Part shown: piece by piece, positions 54,345 through 63,580 of the stretch
Numbering within the stretch: the stretch's first letter is position 1
Layout: each line of letters begins with the position of its first letter
DNA from: Neolewinella lacunae
Lineage (GTDB): Bacteria; Bacteroidota; Bacteroidia; Chitinophagales; Saprospiraceae
Direction: 5' to 3'
Assembly: GCF_014349155.1 (NCBI RefSeq)
Contig: NZ_JACSIT010000100.1
Span: 124,001-188,000, forward strand
Length of the DNA: 64,000 bases
Notes under the pieces: model-generated
What the model saw: only the letters and a program-made list of their open reading frames with translations
Told to the model about the DNA's origin: nothing
Database searches by the model: none
Program-made: the position numbers and the translations under genes

Positions 54345-56375
54345 TTAGCGCAGCTGGATGCTTTCGATCTTCGCCCCCTGGGTGAGGGCATCCACCACCG
54401 CCTGGCCTTCGATGACTTCCCCGAAGCTGGTGTAATTGTCGTTGAGGTGGGGCGTGGGGCGGTGGGTGAAGAAAAACTGGACGCCCTCGGTGTCCTTTCC
54501 GGCGCTGGCCATGCCGATGAGGCCGGGCCGGTCCCAACGCACGCCGGGCACCTCCGTGCGGAGGCTGAAGGCTTCCGAGCCGAAGCCGTCGCCGATGGGG
54601 CCACCGCCCTGGGCTACGAAATTGGGCACCACCCGGTGGAAAATTTTGCCGTCGTAGTAGCCGGCCTTCACCAGCTCGAGGAAACTGGAAACCGTGGCTG
54701 GCGCAACGTCGGGCCACAGCTTGATCACGATGCGGCCGGCACTGGTACGGAAGACGACCTCCCGGCCCGCATCGGCCCCCAGCAGCCCCCAGTCGATGGC
54801 CTTGGCCGGTGCCCCGGCAGTGTAGGGTTCCGGTGCGGGCTCACCGGCGAGAGCCGCGCGGGCGGCATCGACGGCCCGGTAAGTTTCGATGTCCCGTGGA
54901 AGTTCAAAAGCGTCCAGGCTGGCCCGCAACCAGTCGAGCTCGAGGTAGAGTGGCCGGTAAATGGCTCCTTGTTCTTCCAGGGCCTCGGCGGCGTAGAAGG
55001 CGGGCCCAACGGCGCGGCTCTGGATCATTTCCCGGAAGTAAACGGAGAGATCGAGGCGCACCCGCCGGGCACTGCCGCGGAAAAATTCGTCGAAATCTTT
55101 GCGGGAACTGATTCCCCGCAACGCCAGGGCAGCGGCGGTGCGCACGGGCGCCTGGTTGGTTTGCTGGTAAAGCTCGTAAATGGTGCGGTAGTTCCAGGGG
55201 AATTCGCCGAGGGCGCGCAGGATGTCGGCCCGCTGCACCACATCGTTGGTATTGGCATAGGCCCGTTGGAGATCGTAGTTGATCCGGCCCCGGTAGTCGG
55301 TCAGGTAGAGGGCCAGGTGGCGGTTGGCGGCAGCGGAAAGGACATGACTGATGTCGGCCTGGCTGGAATCCCGCGCCAGCTGGTGGTAGAAAGTGGCGTC
55401 GGCTTCGGTACCGTTGGCCAGCAAAAATTCCGCTGCGGTGCGTCGGACGAGCGGGTGGGCATCGCGAAGGGTTTCCACGACGGGTTCACGGATGGAGGCG
55501 TAGTCAAACCCCGCCAGGGAAAGGATGATCTCGTTGCGCACCCGCCAGTCGGCAGCCGAACGTAAGGTCCGCAGCAGCGCGACCCGGGCGGCAGGTACTT
55601 TGCTGCGGCCGAGGGTGCGGACAATGGCCATGAGCACGTTGGGGTCCGTTTCCGTACGCAGGGCTTCGCGCAGCTCATTTTCCCAGCGGGCGGCGTTGGG
55701 GATGGCGAAGCGGTGCAGGTAAAAGGCGGCGGGCTGGCGCACGCGCGGGGGCGTCTGCGGATTGAGCAGCCACTTTACCAGAAGGGAGTCGCCCGCCGGC
55801 GTTTGCAAACCCCGCCGGGCGAAGTAGAACAGGCTCCAGGCCTGGCCCGCGTTGAGCGCCGTATCGCGGGCGGTGTAAGTCTTGATGTTCGCTACCTGCA
55901 GCAGTACGCTGGAATCCCCCGTCTTGCCAACGGCGGCCAACAGGGCAGCGTTGTAATCCCGCAGCATCCCACTGGTGTCGAAAGCGGCGGCGAGTTGGGT
56001 GGCTATCTCCGGTCCGCCCCCCTGGCCCAGGGCGTAGGCGGCGGCGCTGCGGACCAGCTCGTTGCGGTCGCCCAGAAGGGTCTGCAGGCTATCGATGGCC
56101 AGCGGCGCGACCTCCGGGAATGAGCCAAATGCCCGGGCTGCCAGGTAGCGGTAGCTCGGGTTGCCGGCGCTCAGGTAATACAAAAGGCTATCGCTTTGCC
56201 GCGCATTCTGGTGGTCGTAGATGCGTCGGCTGGTGGCATCGTTGAGGTCCACCACCACGCCAGCGTAGACTTCTTCTCCCGGAGGAACACAGGCGTAGGT
56301 GGCCAGCCAAAGGCCCAGGAGTGCAAGCAACCGAACCAAAAAAACAGAAGGGGAATTGCCCGAAAGCAGGTACAT
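54345..56375 (-). CDS. HEAT-repeat protein with C-terminal cyclophilin PPIase domain
   Basis: A 676-residue exported protein. The start at 56375 (MYLLSGNSPSVFLVRLLALL) gives a signal peptide, possibly a lipoprotein (ATYAC); the frame is open upstream, but homology is not. Residues 50-480 are helical HEAT-like repeats (YRYLAARAFGSFPEVAPLA and others). Residues 525-676 are a cyclophilin-type peptidyl-prolyl isomerase (GYYDGKIFHRVVPNFVAQGG, then QFFFTHRPTPHLNDNYTSFG). It probably assists folding at or outside the inner membrane. It follows the M20 gene's start by 36 bases. Confidence 0.9.
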   Translation of the reverse strand: MYLLSGNSPSVFLVRLLALLGLWLATYACVPPGEEVYAGVVVDLNDATSRRIYDHQNARQSDSLLYYLSAGNPSYRYLAARAFGSFPEVAPLAIDSLQTLLGDRNELVRSAAAYALGQGGGPEIATQLAAAFDTSGMLRDYNAALLAAVGKTGDSSVLLQVANIKTYTARDTALNAGQAWSLFYFARRGLQTPAGDSLLVKWLLNPQTPPRVRQPAAFYLHRFAIPNAARWENELREALRTETDPNVLMAIVRTLGRSKVPAARVALLRTLRSAADWRVRNEIILSLAGFDYASIREPVVETLRDAHPLVRRTAAEFLLANGTEADATFYHQLARDSSQADISHVLSAAANRHLALYLTDYRGRINYDLQRAYANTNDVVQRADILRALGEFPWNYRTIYELYQQTNQAPVRTAAALALRGISSRKDFDEFFRGSARRVRLDLSVYFREMIQSRAVGPAFYAAEALEEQGAIYRPLYLELDWLRASLDAFELPRDIETYRAVDAARAALAGEPAPEPYTAGAPAKAIDWGLLGADAGREVVFRTSAGRIVIKLWPDVAPATVSSFLELVKAGYYDGKIFHRVVPNFVAQGGGPIGDGFGSEAFSLRTEVPGVRWDRPGLIGMASAGKDTEGVQFFFTHRPTPHLNDNYTSFGEVIEGQAVVDALTQGAKIESIQLR

Positions 56376-56588
56376 GCGAAATCTTTTAGGGATCGTGGGG
56401 GCTAAGGTAAGGATAAGTGGCTCGCCCATTCTCCCTTTCAGCGGGGGTGCGGCACCCGGCCCGGGTCTACCCCCCAACCCCCGGCCACTGCAAGACCAAA
56501 TTGGCCAGCCATTGAGCCAAAACCGGCCTTCGTGCGTTTTCTACCCGTACCTGCTTCCTACCCTAACCTGCTTTAAGCTCCGCCAGGC

Positions 56589-56972
56589 ATGAAAAAAATA
56601 GATCGCTACCGTCGTGTGTTCAGTGAATCCCGCTTCTGGGCCAAGCTGAAGCATTTCGCTACGGCCGCCGGGCTCAAGACGGTGTATACGGCACTGTTAC
56701 TCTACTACGCCTACCGCCGCAAAGAAACGCCCGCCTGGGCCAAACGGCTCGTGTTGGGTGTGCTGGGGTACTTCATCATGCCCATTGATATGATACCCGA
56801 CCTGGGTTTTTTGATTGGCTATACCGATGACCTGGGGGTGCTGAGCTTTGCCCTGGTTACGATTGCAGGCTTCGTCAACGCTGACGTCCGGGCCAACGCC
56901 CGCGAACGCCTGACCACCTGGTTTCCTGCGGCCGATGAGACGATTCTCAGCGAAGTTGACAAGAAACTCTAG
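56589..56972 (+). CDS. DUF1232 (YkvA-like) membrane protein
   Basis: A 127-residue protein with two hydrophobic segments and the DUF1232 core WAKRLVLGVLGYFIMPIDMI followed by PDLGFLIGYTDD. Function unknown. It starts 213 bases from the divergent PPIase gene and is 36 bases upstream of the HD-PycTM gene, so the two are likely an operon. Confidence 0.9.
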   Translation: MKKIDRYRRVFSESRFWAKLKHFATAAGLKTVYTALLLYYAYRRKETPAWAKRLVLGVLGYFIMPIDMIPDLGFLIGYTDDLGVLSFALVTIAGFVNADVRANARERLTTWFPAADETILSEVDKKL

Positions 56973-57008
56973 CAATCCTGGGCTGGCGGGCAGTACCTTG
57001 TGGGGGCT

Positions 57009-58325
57009 ATGAGTCAAATTGCCGAAACGACTACCCTGCTGCACTCCGTAGAAGCTTACGTCGAGCAGTTCATCAAGGAAAACGTCGACCCCAACTTCGT
57101 GTACCACAATTTTCAGCACACCTGCGCGGTAGTAGCAACGGCTACCGAATTGGCGGAGTACTACGACGTTAGCGCCCAAGACCGGCTGGCCATCATCCTC
57201 GCGGCCTGGTTTCACGATACCGGATACGCCGGGGGGTGGGAAAAGCACGAGGAACGCAGCGTACAGGTGGCCCTGGATTGGCTCGCCAGCCAGGGAGTAA
57301 GCGACCAGGAACTGCTCAACAACGTCAGTGGCTGCATCATGGCCACGCGCATGCCCCAGCAACCCCGCAATTTCCTCGAAGAAATTGTGGCCGATGCCGA
57401 CCTGAGCCATCTCGGCGACGTCAGTTACTGGGACCGCTGCGGGCGCGTCCGCCAGGAATTCAACCTCACGCGCAACCACGTAATGTCGGACCAGGAGTGG
57501 ATCGATTTCGAGCTGGACTTTATGGTCCACCACGAGTACCACACCGAGGCCGCCCGCGAACTTTTCGGCGACCGCAAAAGCAAGCACCTCCAGCAACTCT
57601 ACAAACGCAAAAAAGCCCTGTTCCCAGACCAGACCCCCACGAACCTACAGGAACTGGAGTTCTCCAAAAAGAACCGCAAACAACTCAAGAAACTCAAAAA
57701 GGCCGTAGCCAAAGCCCGCCGCGACGAAGACCCCGACTTCAAACCCGGCCGCGGCGTGGAAACCATGTACCGCGCCACCTACCGCACCCACGTCAACCTC
57801 AGCAGCATCGCCGATAACAAGGCCAACATCATGCTCTCGGTCAATGCCATCATCCTCAGCATCGTGGCGGCCAACCTCTTCCCTAAACTCGACGCCAATC
57901 CCCACCTGACGGTACCTACCGTGGTCCTGGTGGGCGTTTGCCTCGCTTCCCTGTTTTACGCCATCCAGGCCACCCGCCCCAAGGTAACCGAAGGCAAAAG
58001 CAGCCTCGAAGACATCAAAGCCCGCCGCAGCAACCTGCTCTTCTTCGGGAACTTCTACAGCATGCCCATTGACGACTTTCACTACGGCATGATGGAAATG
58101 ATCCGCGACGAAGACTTCCTTTACTCCTCCATGACCCGCGATTTATACTACCTGGGCGTCGTGCTGGCCAAAAAGTACACTTTCCTGCGCATCTGCTACA
58201 ACATCTTCCTCTTCGGCATCATCGTCGCCGTGGGCGCTTTCGTCATTGCCGTAGTCATCGATAATGCCGCTAATGCCCAGGCCGACCTTCCCCTGGAACT
58301 TCTCGCCCCGGAGTTGCTGGAGTAG
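57009..58325 (+). CDS. HD-domain phosphohydrolase fused to a PycTM-type membrane effector domain
   Basis: A 438-residue protein; the ATG at 57009 (MSQIAETTTLLHSVE) is preferred over a GTG three codons earlier. Residues 30-135 form an HD domain (FVYHNFQHTCAVV, AAWFHDTGY, ADADLSHLG). Residues about 250-438 resemble the membrane effector of Pycsar anti-phage systems (PycTM: YRTHVNLSSIADNKANIMLS, then two membrane segments, SMTRDLYYLGVVLAKKY, and another). In Pycsar a cyclase makes cCMP or cUMP that opens the effector; here no cyclase gene is adjacent. The fusion may degrade or sense a nucleotide. Confidence 0.85.
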   Translation: MSQIAETTTLLHSVEAYVEQFIKENVDPNFVYHNFQHTCAVVATATELAEYYDVSAQDRLAIILAAWFHDTGYAGGWEKHEERSVQVALDWLASQGVSDQELLNNVSGCIMATRMPQQPRNFLEEIVADADLSHLGDVSYWDRCGRVRQEFNLTRNHVMSDQEWIDFELDFMVHHEYHTEAARELFGDRKSKHLQQLYKRKKALFPDQTPTNLQELEFSKKNRKQLKKLKKAVAKARRDEDPDFKPGRGVETMYRATYRTHVNLSSIADNKANIMLSVNAIILSIVAANLFPKLDANPHLTVPTVVLVGVCLASLFYAIQATRPKVTEGKSSLEDIKARRSNLLFFGNFYSMPIDDFHYGMMEMIRDEDFLYSSMTRDLYYLGVVLAKKYTFLRICYNIFLFGIIVAVGAFVIAVVIDNAANAQADLPLELLAPELLE

Positions 58326-58328
58326 CCA

Positions 58329-58346
58329 GGGCGCGGCCGCAGGTGC
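58329..58346 (-). repeat. NotI-motif repeat after the HD-PycTM gene
   Basis: A perfect GGGCGCGGCCGCAGGTGC, four bases after the stop, followed by AGCAAAGGAGAGG (an inverted left-arm-like sequence) at about 58364. Confidence 0.9.
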
Positions 58347-58406
58347 CAGGGAAGTCGTTCGGTAGCAAAGGAGAGGCCATGTTTTGTCGCTGGCGGGGGC
58401 AGCGCT

Positions 58407-61349
58407 TCAGGTCAGCAAAAATTCCAGTTCCCCCCGGTCAAAATCCAGGCCGCCTTCGGTGCCGATGATGTCGTCGGCCAGTTGCTTTTTGCGTTGTTGC
58501 AGGCGGTTGATCTTTTCCTCGATGCTGTCTTTGGTCAGGAACTTGCGGGCGAAGACGTTGCCCTGGCGGCCAATGCGGTGGGCACGGGCGATGGCCTGGT
58601 CTTCGATGCTGGGGTTCCACCAGGGGTCGAGGATGAAGACGTAGTCGGCCGCCGTCAGGTTTAGTCCCGTACCTCCGGCTTTGATGGAGATGAAAAAGGT
58701 CTGCACGGTAGGGTCCTCCTGGAATCGCCTGACTTCCCGCGCCCGCGTTTTGGCATCTACCTGGCCGGTGATCCAGGCGAAGGGCTCATTGTTGGCCCGC
58801 AGTTCTTCGCGGAACAGCTCCAGGTGCCGCACCATGCTGGAAAAGATGAGCACCTTGTGACCCGCCCGGCGTACGGTGTTCCACTGCCCGAGGACTTCGT
58901 CGAATTTTCCGGAAGACTTATCGTAGTCCTCCTCCAGCAGCACGGGGTGGTTGGCCAGTTGGCGCAGGCGGGTGAGCGTCTGGACCACCCGCAGCTGGTA
59001 CTGTCCGTCGTTGGGGGCGAAGTTGCCGAGCAGGGCGTTGCGGGCGGCGGATTTTTCGCTCTCGTAGGCTTTGCGCTGCGCACCGCTCATTTCGCAGTAG
59101 TAGAGCTGGACGTCGAGCTCCGGCAAATCCGGAGCCACTTCTTCCTTGGTGCGGCGCAGGAGGTGGGGCCCGACGAGCTGCCGCAGCTGGCTTTTGCGGG
59201 CCTCGTCGTTGTGCACTTCGATGGGGGTGATGAACTCCTGCTTGAAAAATGCGTAGTGCCGCAGCAGGCCGGGGTTGATGAATTGCATCTGCGACCATAA
59301 GTCGGAAAGCGAATTCTCAATGGGGGTGCCGGAGAGGCTGATCCGGTGGGGGGCGTGGAGTTCGTTGAGGGCCTTGAAGACTTTGCTCTGGCGGTTCTTG
59401 ATCTGCTGGCTTTCGTCCAGGATGATGTACGTAAAGTCGATTTCCCGCAGCACACTGACGTCCCGCAGCGCCGTCTGGTAAGTCGTCAGGAGCACATCGA
59501 AGCGCCGCAGTACGCGGGCGTCGCGGGTGCGGTGCTGGCCGGTGTGGGTTTCCACCGTGAGGCTGGGGGCGAAGCGGGCCAGCTCGTTGCGCCAGTTAAA
59601 GACCAGGGAGGCGGGCAGGACGACGAGGGCGCGTAGGGGTTGGAGGAACTGCTCATCGGCGGCGGGGGCGGCGAAGAGGTCGAGTTGGCTGGCGGGACCT
59701 CCCTTGCTCTTGGGGGCTTCCGTGGCACCTGCGTCCGCGCCCACTCTTTCTTTGGCGTAGAGGAGTGCGGCGATGGTCTGGAGGGTTTTGCCCAGGCCCA
59801 TATCGTCGGCCAGGCAGGCTCCCAGTTGCTCGTGGTAGTGCCGCACCAGCCAGCGGGCCCCCTCGAGTTGGTAAGGCCGGAGCGTGGCATGGAGGCGGGC
59901 GCTCGGTGCGAAAGCCTCCGCCAGGCGCTGGGCCTGCTCCGTATCCGCGCCACCTAGGCCGAGGGGCGCCAGCAGCGGAGCCTGGCTGCGGGCCAGCCGC
60001 ACCTTTTTTCCCTCCACCCGCGCAAACTGGAGGCTGGGCCGGTAGCGCGCAAACCATTCGTCGGGGATGAGAAAGAGGTCGCCGTCGGGCAGCGGAAAGC
60101 GCCGCTCCTCGCGCTGGATGTAGCGGACAAACTTATGGAAAGGGATCTCGTGGGGACCAATCACCACGGTGCCGTGCAGGTCCAGCCAGTCGTTTTCGGC
60201 TTCCATTTCCAGGCTGATCGTCCCCTGGTACGCACTGATGCGCTGTCCGTTTTCTTCCGGCGGTACCACTTCAATGCCGAGGGCCCGGAGTTCCACTTCG
60301 TTTTCCAGCAGCCAGCGGGGCGCGGCAAAGGCATCGTCTTCCGGCGTCCGGAAGGCGTTGCCGACGGGCAGGGCACTGACGCCCAGCGCCAGCAGAGGCT
60401 GCAACAGGGCCTCTTCGGCGGCGGGGTTGCGGACGATGCGCGCCAGGCGGTAGGGCGGCTTGAGGTTGTGCACCACCGCCGTAGCTTCTGCGGCCCCCAC
60501 GGCAAAAAACTTGCCACCGTAGCCAAACTCGGGGTAGAGGTAAAAACGGCCCTCGAAAGGGTGGGGGCGGGCCGCCAGGCGCAGCACCTCCGGCTCCGCA
60601 AAGACGGCATACTGGAAACCGTGGGCCACGATGGGGTTGTGCTCGGCCACCCGTACGATGTAGTCGCGCCAGAATTTTCCCACTTCCGCGCCTTCCAGGT
60701 GCACCAGGTCTTTGCTCAAAAAGGGCTTCAGGTGGCTGCCATTGAGCTGCCCTAACTGCGTGAGTTGCTTATCCAGCACCAGCCAGCCCGGCGTAGGGTG
60801 GTTGGTCAGGATTTTAATGTCGTGGTGGCGGACGGGGCTGCGTTGCCCGTCGTGCGCCTCCAGCTCCAGCCGAAAGTCGAGGCCCGCATCACTAAGGTGG
60901 AAGGTGAGCCGCGGCTGGTAGGGCACCGGGGCGAAGGGCGTCACGAAAGGTTCGGGCTCTTTGCGGGGGTCAAGCCCCACGGAAACGGCCCAGCCGTGCT
61001 GCTGGCACAGGCTGAGCACCTCGGCGGAGCGGTGGTGGATGTAGCGGATGACGTTGCTGCGTTCCTTGCTTTTGTCAGAGAGCAAACCCGCCAGGGTAGG
61101 CATGATTTTGGCGCCCTTGCGGTGGGCTTCGGCAACGTTCTGGTGGCGCAGGCCTTCCACCAGCGCGAGGGCCCGTTCCAGGGGCGGCGTCAGGGTAATG
61201 TCGTACACGCCGAGCTCGCGCGCGTTGGCGGTGTGGTGCACGTGCGCCAGGCGGCCCACCTCGTTGCGGCCCACCACGTAAGCCTTGGGCAGGTAGATGC
61301 CGGTGCGGTACTCGAAAAAGTCGAAGAGGATTTCCGGGGTCAAAGACAC
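58407..61349 (-). CDS. SNF2-family DEAD/DEAH helicase
   Basis: A 980-residue protein with a GTG start at 61349 (VSLTPEILFDFFEY) chosen because homology begins there. The N-terminal half (1-510) is unassigned. The SNF2 ATPase follows: motif I DDMGLGKTLQT near 545, DExx as ILDESQQIKN, motif III LSGTPIEN, and a helicase C lobe with FISIKAGGTGLNLT and ARAHRIGRQ. It probably remodels DNA-bound proteins or RNA polymerase. An in-frame NotI element lies near residues 560-585 (GADAGATEAPKSKGG). Confidence 0.93.
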   Translation of the reverse strand: MSLTPEILFDFFEYRTGIYLPKAYVVGRNEVGRLAHVHHTANARELGVYDITLTPPLERALALVEGLRHQNVAEAHRKGAKIMPTLAGLLSDKSKERSNVIRYIHHRSAEVLSLCQQHGWAVSVGLDPRKEPEPFVTPFAPVPYQPRLTFHLSDAGLDFRLELEAHDGQRSPVRHHDIKILTNHPTPGWLVLDKQLTQLGQLNGSHLKPFLSKDLVHLEGAEVGKFWRDYIVRVAEHNPIVAHGFQYAVFAEPEVLRLAARPHPFEGRFYLYPEFGYGGKFFAVGAAEATAVVHNLKPPYRLARIVRNPAAEEALLQPLLALGVSALPVGNAFRTPEDDAFAAPRWLLENEVELRALGIEVVPPEENGQRISAYQGTISLEMEAENDWLDLHGTVVIGPHEIPFHKFVRYIQREERRFPLPDGDLFLIPDEWFARYRPSLQFARVEGKKVRLARSQAPLLAPLGLGGADTEQAQRLAEAFAPSARLHATLRPYQLEGARWLVRHYHEQLGACLADDMGLGKTLQTIAALLYAKERVGADAGATEAPKSKGGPASQLDLFAAPAADEQFLQPLRALVVLPASLVFNWRNELARFAPSLTVETHTGQHRTRDARVLRRFDVLLTTYQTALRDVSVLREIDFTYIILDESQQIKNRQSKVFKALNELHAPHRISLSGTPIENSLSDLWSQMQFINPGLLRHYAFFKQEFITPIEVHNDEARKSQLRQLVGPHLLRRTKEEVAPDLPELDVQLYYCEMSGAQRKAYESEKSAARNALLGNFAPNDGQYQLRVVQTLTRLRQLANHPVLLEEDYDKSSGKFDEVLGQWNTVRRAGHKVLIFSSMVRHLELFREELRANNEPFAWITGQVDAKTRAREVRRFQEDPTVQTFFISIKAGGTGLNLTAADYVFILDPWWNPSIEDQAIARAHRIGRQGNVFARKFLTKDSIEEKINRLQQRKKQLADDIIGTEGGLDFDRGELEFLLT
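59725..59742 (+). repeat. NotI-motif repeat inside the SNF2 gene
   Basis: GCACCTGCGTCCGCGCCC, one mismatch, with a left arm CCTTGCTCTT at 59702-59711. In frame it encodes GADAGATEAPKSKGG. Confidence 0.8.
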
Positions 61350-61518
61350 GGCGGGGTTTTTTCTTGGGGCGTTGCGAAAGCCGGCAAAGGTAGCGCAGCC
61401 CTGCAATGGCGGAGGTCAATCCCGGGTTTTCTTTTTGGTGCTTTTGCGTTACTTTTTTGCTGGCGGACGGCGGGGCCTTTCACGGGTTTTTTGGGGCGGA
61501 TGGGGCGTATGCTGCGCT

Positions 61519-62361
61519 TTGTTGCTACAATTGCTCCGGCAAGGCCACGAACTTTTGCCCGCCGACGTTAATTGTTCAGGTCGCGCCGCCCGCGGCGCTT
61601 GCTTTTCCGTACGTAACTCCATTAAAACCACGGCCATTTCGTTCGCGCTTCACCTGTTGTTTTTCTTGCTCGGCATCGTCTTGCCCGGCGTCCTCTTTCT
61701 GGCCAGCTACCGCCGCCGGGCGGGCGGGCGTACGCTGCACTGGACGCAGCGCATGAAAACCCACCTATATTATGGTAATGGCCTCCTGCTCTGGGGGCTG
61801 GCCGGACTGGTCATCGGTGTGTGGTGGCTCTCGGGGAGACCGCTTACCGACATCGGGCTGGGCTGGGGTGCGGCTCCCTACGATCTGGCGGCAGTGCTGG
61901 TGCTGGCCGGTTTCGTGCTTGTGTACCTGTTCGACATCCTGCGCGAGGCGGGCAGCGCGGAACAGCGGGAGGCTACCCGGCAGGAGTTCGCCCGCCTGGG
62001 CTTCATGCCGGCTACGGCCACGCAGTTTCTCAATTTCACCTTCCTGGCCGTGGCGGCCGGGGTGGGGGAGGAGATCGTCTACCGGGGTTTTATGGTGACG
62101 TATTTGCGGGAGGTGCTGGGCACCTCTCCGGCGGCGGTGGTGGCCTCTTTGGTCTTGCCTGCGCTGGCCTTCGGCCTTGGCCACTTCTACCAGGGCGGGC
62201 GGGCCGTGCTGAAGATCGTGGTGATGGCCATCCTTTTTGGCTTCTTTTTCCTGCGCACACAAACGCTCTGGCCCCTCATGCTCTTGCACACGGCCATCGA
62301 TGTCTTCGGCGGCCTCACGAGCTGGTACCTCCAGGCCGGGGAAGATCAGCGTGCAGTTTAG
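61519..62361 (+). CDS. CPBP-family intramembrane glutamic endopeptidase
   Basis: About 280 residues. The frame is open from an ATG at 61297, but that would overlap the SNF2 start; TTG at 61519 or 61522 is a compromise, and the true start is uncertain. Seven or so membrane segments are followed by the CPBP motifs GEEIVYRG (motif 1), FGLGHFYQG (motif 2) and HTAIDVFGG (motif 3). Family members are membrane proteases (Rce1/MroQ-like). Divergent from the SNF2 gene. Confidence 0.85.
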   Translation: MLLQLLRQGHELLPADVNCSGRAARGACFSVRNSIKTTAISFALHLLFFLLGIVLPGVLFLASYRRRAGGRTLHWTQRMKTHLYYGNGLLLWGLAGLVIGVWWLSGRPLTDIGLGWGAAPYDLAAVLVLAGFVLVYLFDILREAGSAEQREATRQEFARLGFMPATATQFLNFTFLAVAAGVGEEIVYRGFMVTYLREVLGTSPAAVVASLVLPALAFGLGHFYQGGRAVLKIVVMAILFGFFFLRTQTLWPLMLLHTAIDVFGGLTSWYLQAGEDQRAV

Positions 62362-62368
62362 GCCACAG

Positions 62369-62387
62369 GGGCGCGGCCGCAGGATGC
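62369..62387 (-). repeat. NotI-motif repeat after the CPBP gene
   Basis: GGGCGCGGCCGCAGGATGC, one inserted base, followed by AACAGCGAGGAAAGG (inverted left arm) at about 62404. Confidence 0.85.
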
Positions 62388-62455
62388 CAGGCCCGTCGCG
62401 CTGAACAGCGAGGAAAGGCGAAAACAAAAAAGCAACTAAAATTTTTCCTGGTGTG

Positions 62456-62487
62456 TTTGTGTAATTCAGGCGGGGGAATTACCTTTG
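62456..62487 (+). promoter_or_regulatory. Bacteroidota-type promoter of the tRNA-Arg/rpmB unit
   Basis: TTTG (62456-62459), a 20-base spacer, then TACCTTTG (62480-62487), 23 bases before the tRNA. Confidence 0.75.
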
Positions 62488-62509
62488 CACCCGCTTCGAG
62501 AGAAGAGAT

Positions 62510-62586
62510 GGCTGTGTAGCTCAACTGGATAGAGCATTTGACTACGAATCAAAAGGTTTCAGGTTCGAATCCTGACACGGTCACCA
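62510..62586 (+). tRNA. tRNA-Arg (anticodon ACG)
   Basis: Acceptor GGCTGTG pairs with CACGGTC (including two G-U pairs), a D-arm, the anticodon stem around loop CTACGAA (anticodon ACG), T-arm CAGGTTCGAATCCTG, and an encoded CCA end. Confidence 0.93.
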
Positions 62587-62627
62587 AGGTACACGTTTAA
62601 GTTTTTCACTTTTGTTGTACGCTTTTT

Positions 62628-62651
62628 AAGCAGGCCAAGGTCTGCTTTTTT
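62628..62651 (+). terminator. Intrinsic terminator after tRNA-Arg
   Basis: AAGCAG / CTGCTT stem around GCCAAGGT followed by a T-run, before rpmB. Confidence 0.65.
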
Positions 62652-62686
62652 ATTCTGGGCCATTGGCCGCATAAACGCAAGCAGCG

Positions 62687-62935
62687 ATGTCTAAAGTTTG
62701 TAATTTCACGGGCAAGAAGCCAATCAGCGGCAACAATGTTTCGCACTCCAACCGGAAAACGAAGCGTCGCTTTGTGCCCAATATCCAAAAGAAGAAGTTT
62801 TTCGTTCCTGAAACGGGCGAATTCGTAACCCTCCGTATTTCTACCTCCGCCATGCGGACCATCAACAAACTGGGCGTTTTCGCTTACGTGAAGAAGTTGG
62901 AATCCAAGGGCATCGAAACCGGCGTTAAGCTCTAA
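62687..62935 (+). CDS. rpmB: 50S ribosomal protein L28
   Basis: An 82-residue L28 ([20 protein letters not shown]). Only one Cys is present where zinc-binding forms have CxxC, so it is a zinc-free form. Followed after 14 bases by rpmG. Confidence 0.97.
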   Translation: MSKVCNFTGKKPISGNNVSHSNRKTKRRFVPNIQKKKFFVPETGEFVTLRISTSAMRTINKLGVFAYVKKLESKGIETGVKL

Positions 62936-62949
62936 ACTACCCCCCAACC

Positions 62950-63138
62950 ATGGCTAAGAAAAGCAAAGGCAACCGCAACCTGATCGTTCTGGAGTGCACC
63001 GAGCACAAGACCAGCGGCCAGCCCGGCACCAGCCGCTACGTTACCCAGAAGAACCGGAAGAACAGCCCCGACCGTCTGGAACTGAAAAAATACAATCCGA
63101 TCCTTCGGAAGATGACCGTTCACCGGGAAATCAAGTAA
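62950..63138 (+). CDS. rpmG: 50S ribosomal protein L33
   Basis: A 62-residue L33 ([20 protein letters not shown]) with a single Cys, so it is of the zinc-free type. In the rpmB-rpmG-DUF4295 unit typical of Bacteroidota. Confidence 0.96.
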   Translation: MAKKSKGNRNLIVLECTEHKTSGQPGTSRYVTQKNRKNSPDRLELKKYNPILRKMTVHREIK

Positions 63139-63195
63139 TTCGCTCAACTATCCCGCGCGGCGTTTGTCGTTAAAGGGTACCAAACCACTTTTACC

Positions 63196-63369
63196 ATGGC
63201 TAAAGTATCGAAAAACTCACGGGTAGGTCAGCGTGCCGCCAACGCCGGCTCCGGCCGTGACTTCATCAAGGTTGTCCAGTCCGTCAAAGACCCCGTTACG
63301 GGAAAGTACTCCTACAAGGAGGTGATGATCCACAAAGACAAGCTGGAAGAGTTCATGAAAGACAAGTAA
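63196..63369 (+). CDS. DUF4295 family protein
   Basis: A 57-residue basic protein, MAKVSKNSRVGQRAANAGSG, ending LEEFMKDK. It is a short conserved Bacteroidota protein normally found right after rpmG, probably ribosome-associated (inference from context). The start is clear: ATG at 63196. Confidence 0.9.
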   Translation: MAKVSKNSRVGQRAANAGSGRDFIKVVQSVKDPVTGKYSYKEVMIHKDKLEEFMKDK

Positions 63370-63411
63370 ACCGTCTTTCCTCCTTCCAGTAACTTCGGTT
63401 ATCCCCCCCCG

Positions 63412-63444
63412 AAAGGCCCGCAACGCAACCGTTGCGGGCCTTTT
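63412..63444 (+). terminator. Intrinsic terminator after rpmB-rpmG-DUF4295
   Basis: GGCCCGCAACG (63415-63425) pairs with CGTTGCGGGCC (63430-63440), followed by TTTT. Confidence 0.88.
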
Positions 63445-63580
63445 GCGTTGGAATTCGGACAAGTCTCAGGCAACGGATTATTGCGCCTTAACCCGCTTTT
63501 CCGCTGCCTGCCCCCTCTTACCTATCTTCGCGTTCTTCCCTCCTTTGTAGGGGGAGCCACCTCGCCTCCTTTCGCCTACC

